Shown here: positions 1-5,343 of the stretch, piece by piece
How the letters are laid out: each line of letters opens with the position of its first letter
Position numbering within the stretch: the first letter of the stretch is position 1
Source: Pseudomonadota bacterium
GTDB taxonomy: Bacteria; Pseudomonadota; Gammaproteobacteria; Burkholderiales; Ferrovaceae
NCBI GenBank assembly: GCA_021794775.1
Contig: JAJYQG010000170.1
Location: 1-5,343 of the forward strand
Length of the DNA: 5,343 nucleotides
Direction of reading: 5' to 3'
The notes under the pieces: generated by a model
The model's database searches: none
The model's input: the letters and a program-made list of their open reading frames with translations, nothing else
What the model was told of the DNA's origin: nothing
Program-made: the position numbers and the translations under genes

Positions 1-102
1 GGTCATCTGTATGACGGCAGGCTGAGCGGAAACAGATTGAGAAGCGTCGAGGAAATCAACCCCGTGTCCCGTAGGCCCCACGATCAAGCCAGTGTCGTCA
101 AT
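1..102 (-). other. Divergent C-terminal segment of the aceE reading frame
   Basis: After the family-like stretch GPVIAA (residues 799-804) the frame reads IDDTGLIVGPTGHGVDFLDA and continues open to the edge. E1 proteins normally continue with a DYM stretch and, about 25-30 residues later, a strongly conserved LGTDGFGRSD-type motif that should fall inside this segment. Neither appears here, nor in the other two minus-strand frames, both of which soon hit stops, so a single frameshift does not explain it. Base composition of the last 100 bases (57% G+C by my count) does not stand out. It could be an insertion or rearrangement junction, an assembly join near a contig end, or a truly divergent tail. 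The sequence cannot decide between these because the stop codon is not in view. Confidence 0.6.
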
Positions 103-2514
103 TGCGGCGATCACCGGCCCGCTCTGTTTCTTCAGGCACGCCTCGACATAGCTTACACGGGGCTTCTCGGCCGGGTGCAGCAGGTTCCAGCGATGGGCAT
201 CCAAGCCTTCGCGGCGCAGTTCGTTGAAGCTGGTGGCGCTCCAGACGTCGGAGGCGACGCCGAAATCGGCTTCCAAGATTTCCGCTGCGGCCAGCGATTC
301 GCGCAGGATGGTGCCGCTGCCCATGAGCTGCACGCGCAGCTTGTTCTTGGCGTTGCCTTTTTGCAGCAAGTACATGCCTTTCAAGATGCCCTCCTCGGCG
401 CCCTTGGGCATCGGCGGGTGAGCGTAGTTCTCGTTCATCACCGTGAGGTAGTAGAACACATCCTCTTGTTCCTGGTTCATGCGGCGCAGGCCGTCCTGGA
501 CGATTACCGCCAGTTCGTAGGCGTAGGTCGGGTCGTAAGAGATGCAATTGGGAATGAAGGAGGCGTGAACCTGACTATGCCCGTCTTGATGCTGGAGGCC
601 TTCGCCGTTGAGGGTCGTGCGACCGGCTGTTCCGCCCAGCAGAAAGCCGCGGCAGCGCATATCCCCCGCCGCCCAAGCCAGATCCCCGACCCGTTGGAAA
701 CCGAACATCGAGTAGAAAATGTAGAACGGAATCGTGGTAACGCCATGGGTCGAATAGGAAGTGGCGGCTGCGATCCAGGAAGAAAAGGCGCCGGCCTCAT
801 TGATGCCTTCCTGAAGAATTTGTCCATTGACGTCTTCGCGGTAGTACATCAGCTGATCGTGATCTTGTGGCTGATACAACTGTCCCACGGAGGAGTAGAT
901 GCCGAGACTGCGGAACATGCCTTCCATGCCAAACGTACGGGACTCGTCCGGCACGATGGGAACGACGAAACGCCCCAGGGTCTTGTCGCGGATCAGCAGG
1001 GTGAGCATGCGTACAAACGCCATGGTGGTAGACAGTTGGCGTTCGCCACTGGCTTCCAGCAAGGTGGCGAAATACTCCAGGGAAGGGACCGGCAATGGGG
1101 CCACGGTGGTACGGCGCACCGGCAGATAACCGCCGAGTGCCTCGCGTCGTTCTTTCAGGTAGCGCAGCTCAGGGCTATCCTCGGGAGGGCGGTAAAATGG
1201 AGCCTCGCCGATCACGGCATCGTCGATCGGAATCTTGAAACGGTTGCGGAACTGTTTGAGGGCGCTTTCTCCCATCTTTTTTTGTTGATGGGTGATGTTC
1301 TGGCCTTCTCCGGCTTCACCCATGCCATAACCCTTGATGGTCTTGGCAAGGATGACGGTGGGTTGCCCCTGATGCCGAACGGCGGCGAGGTAGGCGTTGT
1401 AGACCTTGAAAGCATCGTGGCCCCCGCGCGAAAGATGCCATATTTCGTCGTCGGACATGTTGGCAACGAGGCGCAGCAGCTCCGGGTATTTGCCAAAGAA
1501 ATGCTTGCGCACATAAGCGCCATCGTGGGCCTTGAAGCTTTGGTATTCCCCGTCGACGGCTTCCATCATGCGCTGCAGCAGCAGGCCGCTTTTATCCTTG
1601 GCGATCAGGGCATCCCAGGGACTGCCCCAGATCAGCTTGATGACGTTCCAGCCAGCGCCCCGGAAATCCGCTTCCAGTTCCTGAATGATTTTGCCGTTGC
1701 CGCGCACCGGGCCATCCAGCCGTTGCAAATTGCAATTCACCACAAAAATCAGGTTGTCGAGATTTTCGCGGGAAGCCAGGGAGATGGCCCCCAGCGATTC
1801 CGGCTCATCCATCTCGCCATCGCCCATGAAGGCCCAGACCTTGCGTCCTTCGGTTTTGACGATGCCACGGTTTTGCAGGTATTTCATGAACCGCGCCTGG
1901 TAGATCGACATCAAGGGGCCGAGCCCCATGGACACGGTGGGCATTTGCCAGAAACTGGGCATCAGCCAGGGGTGTGGGTAACTGGACAGGCCATGGCCAT
2001 CGACCTCGCGGCGGAAATGGGCCATTTGATCTTCGCTCAAACGCCCCTCGACGAAGGCGCGGGCGTAAATGCCGGGGGCCGAATGCCCCTGGGTATACAG
2101 CACATCGCCGCCGTGCTCGGCGCTGGGCGCACGAAAGAAATGGTCGAAGCCAACATCGTAGAGGGTGGCGGCAGACTGAAAACTGGCGATATGCCCGCCC
2201 AGTTCGTCGCCGCTACGGTTGGCGCGTACCACCATGGCCAGAGCGTTCCAGCGGATGATGGAACGGATGCGGTATTCCATCTCGGGGTCGCCAGGCATGG
2301 GGACTTCGAGGGATGGAGGGATGGTGTTGATGTACGCGGTGTTGGCGCTGTAGGGCAAAAAAGCGCCGGAACGGCGGGCTTTGTCGATGAGGCGTTCAAG
2401 CAGGTAATGGGCCCGTTGTGGTCCTTCCGAGGCCAGCACGCTGTCCAGGGCATCAAGCCATTCTTGGGTTTCCTGGGGATCGAGATCCTGATCCCGGGAG
2501 TTGGAAGCCGTCAT
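1..2514 (-). CDS. aceE: Pyruvate dehydrogenase E1 component, homodimeric type (3' end outside window)
   Basis: This is the thiamine-diphosphate enzyme that decarboxylates pyruvate and passes the acetyl group to the E2 lipoyl domain in the cytoplasmic pyruvate dehydrogenase complex. My codon-by-codon reading gives 838 codons from ATG 2514 (MTASNSRDQDLDPQETQEWL) with no stop before the edge; the E. coli enzyme has 887 residues. The ThDP/Mg motif is visible as GDG at 231-233 with NCN at 260-262. Counterparts of known E. coli active-site residues sit at a constant offset of +2: H108 (GGH), H144 (QGH), H409 (NITHQ), E524 (DESRTFGMEG), the cofactor-activating glutamate E573 (EGINE) and H642 (LQHQDGH). 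The start is supported by a good Shine-Dalgarno 8 bases upstream and a promoter candidate above it. aceF and lpd usually follow but lie outside. From about residue 805 the sequence departs from the family (separate entry). The identity is near certain; only the C-terminus is in doubt. Confidence 0.97.
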   Translation of the reverse strand, partial: MTASNSRDQDLDPQETQEWLDALDSVLASEGPQRAHYLLERLIDKARRSGAFLPYSANTAYINTIPPSLEVPMPGDPEMEYRIRSIIRWNALAMVVRANRSGDELGGHIASFQSAATLYDVGFDHFFRAPSAEHGGDVLYTQGHSAPGIYARAFVEGRLSEDQMAHFRREVDGHGLSSYPHPWLMPSFWQMPTVSMGLGPLMSIYQARFMKYLQNRGIVKTEGRKVWAFMGDGEMDEPESLGAISLASRENLDNLIFVVNCNLQRLDGPVRGNGKIIQELEADFRGAGWNVIKLIWGSPWDALIAKDKSGLLLQRMMEAVDGEYQSFKAHDGAYVRKHFFGKYPELLRLVANMSDDEIWHLSRGGHDAFKVYNAYLAAVRHQGQPTVILAKTIKGYGMGEAGEGQNITHQQKKMGESALKQFRNRFKIPIDDAVIGEAPFYRPPEDSPELRYLKERREALGGYLPVRRTTVAPLPVPSLEYFATLLEASGERQLSTTMAFVRMLTLLIRDKTLGRFVVPIVPDESRTFGMEGMFRSLGIYSSVGQLYQPQDHDQLMYYREDVNGQILQEGINEAGAFSSWIAAATSYSTHGVTTIPFYIFYSMFGFQRVGDLAWAAGDMRCRGFLLGGTAGRTTLNGEGLQHQDGHSQVHASFIPNCISYDPTYAYELAVIVQDGLRRMNQEQEDVFYYLTVMNENYAHPPMPKGAEEGILKGMYLLQKGNAKNKLRVQLMGSGTILRESLAAAEILEADFGVASDVWSATSFNELRREGLDAHRWNLLHPAEKPRVSYVEACLKKQSGPVIAAIDDTGLIVGPTGHGVDFLDASQSVSAQPAVIQMT

Positions 2515-2522
2515 GCCGTCAA

Positions 2523-2530
2523 CCTCTCTC
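2523..2530 (-). promoter_or_regulatory. Ribosome binding site of aceE
   Basis: On the minus strand GAGAGAGG lies 8 bases before ATG 2514. It contains a strong GAGG Shine-Dalgarno core at a good distance, and it fixes the aceE start at this ATG. Confidence 0.8.
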
Positions 2531-2552
2531 GATATTGCGCAAAAGTGGCGGA

Positions 2553-2581
2553 ATTCTAACGTAACCCCGGGGGGTTGGCAA
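2553..2581 (-). promoter_or_regulatory. Sigma70-type promoter candidate for aceE
   Basis: On the minus strand the -35 box TTGCCA (2581-2576) and the -10 box TAGAAT (2558-2553) each match the consensus at 5 of 6 positions and are separated by exactly 17 bases. Transcription would start near 2546, giving a leader of roughly 30 bases before ATG 2514. The element starts 16 bases after the lptF stop, so aceE can be transcribed independently of lptF. The boxes and spacing are seen directly; activity is inferred. Confidence 0.65.
2563..2576. repeat. Perfect short palindrome inside the aceE promoter spacer
   Basis: The plus strand reads AACCCC, two G, GGGGTT: a perfect 6-base inverted repeat separated by 2 bases, between the -35 and -10 boxes and touching the -35 box. 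The position would suit a repressor operator. No regulator gene lies nearby, and the site does not resemble the AT-rich PdhR operator of E. coli. The 2-base gap and lack of a following T-run argue against a terminator. The symmetry may be chance. Confidence 0.35.
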
Positions 2582-2596
2582 ATTGCGCCAGTTCCA

Positions 2597-3721
2597 TCAT
2601 GAGCCGCTGCCGGTGGTGGAAGGCGTGTTCTTCTGCTGTTTCTTGGCTTGCCACCAGCGCCACGACCAGACCCGGCGTCGTTGCAGCAGCCATAGGGCGG
2701 CCAGCGCCAGAAAAATGACATGGACCGGCCATAATCCTACCCAAGGCGAGAGTTTGCCCTGCACCACCCAGGATTGGGCGATGCTCATGGTGTTGTAGTA
2801 GACCATATACGCCAACAGGGCAAAGATCATGTTGGTGGAACGTCCTCCTCGAGTGTTGAGGTGGGAGAGTGGCAAAGCGAAAAGGCATAGCACCACCAGG
2901 CTGACCGGTAGCCCGAGGCGCCAGTGCAGTTCGCCCCATCCCTCCGGGGTGGGTTGTTTCAGCAGACCGGTCACCGACATCGATTTGACCGACAGGGAGG
3001 TGGTGCCGACGCCACGTTGGTCGATGCGCAAGCGTGCCTGGTCGAAGTCCACCAGGCGATAGTTCAGGGTGCCCGGCTCTCCCTCATAGCGGCGGCCATT
3101 TTGCAGCACGACGTAGCGGTCGCCATTGGGCATGGTTTCGATATGTCCGCTGTCGGCGGCGATCACCCCAAGGCGCTGTCCCTGGATCGACTGAACAAAC
3201 ACGTTGGATACTTTGGCCTTATGTTGGGATAAGGCATCCACAAAAAACACCTGGTCGGATTGGTGCGATTCTCGAAAAACGCCGGGCGTGATCTGGGATG
3301 TATCATCTTGAACATCCAGTTCTTTTTGGTAGCGTGCCTTCTGGCCGATGGCCCAGGGAGAAATGACAAGGCTGAGCAAGGCCACGACCAGGGCCATGGG
3401 CAGGGCAAAGCGCAGAATGGGGTGGGTGAAGCGCCACAGACTGACGCCGCTGCTCAACCAGATGATCATTTCGGAATCGCGGTAGAGGCGTGTCAGTGAC
3501 ATCAGCAGGGCGGTGAAGACGGCGGCGGACAACAGGACAGGCAGGTAGGTCAGGGCACCGAAGGCCAGCATGGCGAGCACCGCGCCCCCCGAGAGCGAGC
3601 CACCGGCCGCCAGGCCGAGCAGTTTCACCAGGCTGACGGTGAGCAGAATCGACAGCAGGATCACCAACGCCATCAGGGAAGTGCGGGCAAATTCCTTGCG
3701 GATGAGGCGGCTGAACAGCAT
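2597..3721 (-). CDS. lptF: LPS export ABC transporter permease LptF (YjgP/YjgQ family)
   Basis: LptF is an inner-membrane subunit of the LptB2FG transporter, which extracts lipopolysaccharide from the inner membrane and passes it to LptC and the periplasmic bridge. From ATG 3721 the protein has 374 residues, a normal length. Likely membrane helices lie near residues 14-37, 48-73 and 101-121, then a periplasmic beta-jellyroll around 122-266, then helices near 268-287, 296-316 and 326-347. Family stretches include TYLPVLLS, LYRDSEMIIW (the cytoplasmic coupling region), ITPGVFRES and NGRRYEGEPG. The C-terminus is a basic, Trp-rich cytoplasmic tail. The N-terminus (MLFSRLIRKEF) and the VKLLG stretch fit LptF better than LptG. 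A GTG at 3748 in the same frame would add 9 residues, but ATG 3721 matches homologues, has an AGGA 4 bases upstream and lies downstream of a -10 candidate that overlaps the leader. lptG, the usual next gene, is absent: aceE follows after 82 bases. Confidence 0.93.
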   Translation of the reverse strand: MLFSRLIRKEFARTSLMALVILLSILLTVSLVKLLGLAAGGSLSGGAVLAMLAFGALTYLPVLLSAAVFTALLMSLTRLYRDSEMIIWLSSGVSLWRFTHPILRFALPMALVVALLSLVISPWAIGQKARYQKELDVQDDTSQITPGVFRESHQSDQVFFVDALSQHKAKVSNVFVQSIQGQRLGVIAADSGHIETMPNGDRYVVLQNGRRYEGEPGTLNYRLVDFDQARLRIDQRGVGTTSLSVKSMSVTGLLKQPTPEGWGELHWRLGLPVSLVVLCLFALPLSHLNTRGGRSTNMIFALLAYMVYYNTMSIAQSWVVQGKLSPWVGLWPVHVIFLALAALWLLQRRRVWSWRWWQAKKQQKNTPSTTGSGS

Positions 3722-3725
3722 GGTG

Positions 3726-3729
3726 TCCT
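3726..3729 (-). promoter_or_regulatory. Weak ribosome binding site of lptF
   Basis: AGGA on the minus strand lies only 4 bases before ATG 3721. The spacing is tight, so initiation may be modest, but it favours ATG 3721 over the upstream in-frame GTG at 3748, which has no purine-rich Shine-Dalgarno at a usable distance. Confidence 0.45.
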
Positions 3730-3748
3730 GAGGGGTATGGAAGCGCAC

Positions 3749-3754
3749 ATTCTA
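3749..3754 (-). promoter_or_regulatory. Candidate -10 box upstream of lptF
   Basis: TAGAAT on the minus strand matches the sigma70 -10 consensus at 5 of 6 positions and is identical to the -10 candidate of aceE. No good -35 box exists at 16-18 bases; the nearest resemblance is CTGACT with a short 15-base gap. If used, transcription would start near 3742, about 20 bases before ATG 3721, which would place the alternative GTG 3748 outside the message. lptF could also be read through from valS, because no terminator is apparent between them. Confidence 0.35.
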
Positions 3755-3755
3755 G

Positions 3756-3769
3756 CATCGTGCCCGATG
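3756..3769. repeat. Small inverted repeat between valS and lptF
   Basis: The plus strand reads CATCG, TGCC, CGATG: perfect 5-base arms around a 4-base loop. On the minus strand it directly precedes the TAGAAT -10 candidate, so it would lie in the promoter spacer. It has no T-run after it and the stem is short, so it is not a convincing terminator. An operator role is possible but unsupported. Confidence 0.3.
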
Positions 3770-3843
3770 AGTCAGGATGGTGCGGGTCTTGCGGAACGCT
3801 TATGGCACAACGACGCAATGGATGCAGAGGAAGTGAGCAACGT

Positions 3844-5343
<1,500 letters not shown>

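Noticed and set aside
1..102. Intein or insertion sequence starting at the aceE divergence point
   Set aside because: The residue at the junction is Ile or Asp rather than the Cys, Ser or Thr an intein needs. No terminal inverted repeat or transposase motif can be recognised in the ~100 bases available, so no element is called.
37..2559. 840-codon open frame on the plus strand
   Set aside because: It is the exact codon-by-codon mirror of aceE, whose protein matches the E1 family with all catalytic residues. The plus-strand translation resembles no family I know, starts at TTG without a clear Shine-Dalgarno, and is explained by the absence of three codons in aceE.
2563..2576. AACCCC-GG-GGGGTT as a rho-independent terminator for lptF
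   Set aside because: The 2-base gap is too small for a normal hairpin loop and no T-run follows on the minus strand; its position inside a promoter spacer fits better.
3722..3748. Upstream GTG start adding 9 residues to LptF
   Set aside because: ATG 3721 gives the N-terminus expected for LptF, has AGGA before it, and the -10 candidate adjoins the GTG, so the GTG would lie upstream of the predicted transcript.
3303..3818. 171-codon minus-strand frame overlapping the lptF start
   Set aside because: It lies in another frame of lptF, is rich in Pro/Arg/His and resembles no protein family. The overlapping LptF frame has clear family features.

Overview
The window carries three genes, all on the minus strand. 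In transcription order they are the 3' part of valS (valyl-tRNA synthetase), a complete lptF (inner-membrane subunit of the LPS-export ABC transporter) and most of aceE (pyruvate dehydrogenase E1). Both outer genes are cut by the window edges. There are no RNA genes, CRISPR arrays or recognisable insertion sequences, and no gene-free stretch longer than about 120 bases.

The organism is a moderately GC-rich Gram-negative proteobacterium. LptF implies an LPS outer membrane, and the large homodimeric-type AceE is typical of Beta- and Gammaproteobacteria. The wording of LptF (the VKLLG-AAGG, TYLPVLLS, LYRDSEM and TPGVFRES stretches) is closest to what I remember of betaproteobacterial proteins. 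The class call is an inference from memory, not from a search.

Layout. Positions 5343-3844 hold the C-terminal ~499 residues of ValRS, with the KMSKS catalytic loop, the anticodon-binding domain and the C-terminal tRNA-binding coiled coil. A 122-base spacer follows, with a TAGAAT -10 candidate and a small inverted repeat. lptF occupies 3721-2597. A second spacer of 82 bases contains a near-consensus sigma70 promoter (TTGCCA, 17 bases, TAGAAT) with a perfect palindrome in its spacer, then a good Shine-Dalgarno. aceE begins at 2514 and runs off the left edge.

The genes are functionally unrelated (translation, envelope biogenesis, central carbon metabolism). The separate promoter candidates suggest neighbours rather than one dedicated operon. 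lptF is not followed by lptG, its usual partner, and aceE presumably leads into aceF/lpd outside the window.

The main oddity is the left end. AceE aligns closely with the family, with all active-site residues, up to about residue 804. The last ~34 visible codons (positions 1-102) then stop resembling the conserved E1 C-terminus in any frame, although the frame stays open. This suggests a rearrangement, an insertion, a divergent tail or an assembly join. I found no convincing new biological system; the rest is conserved housekeeping sequence.
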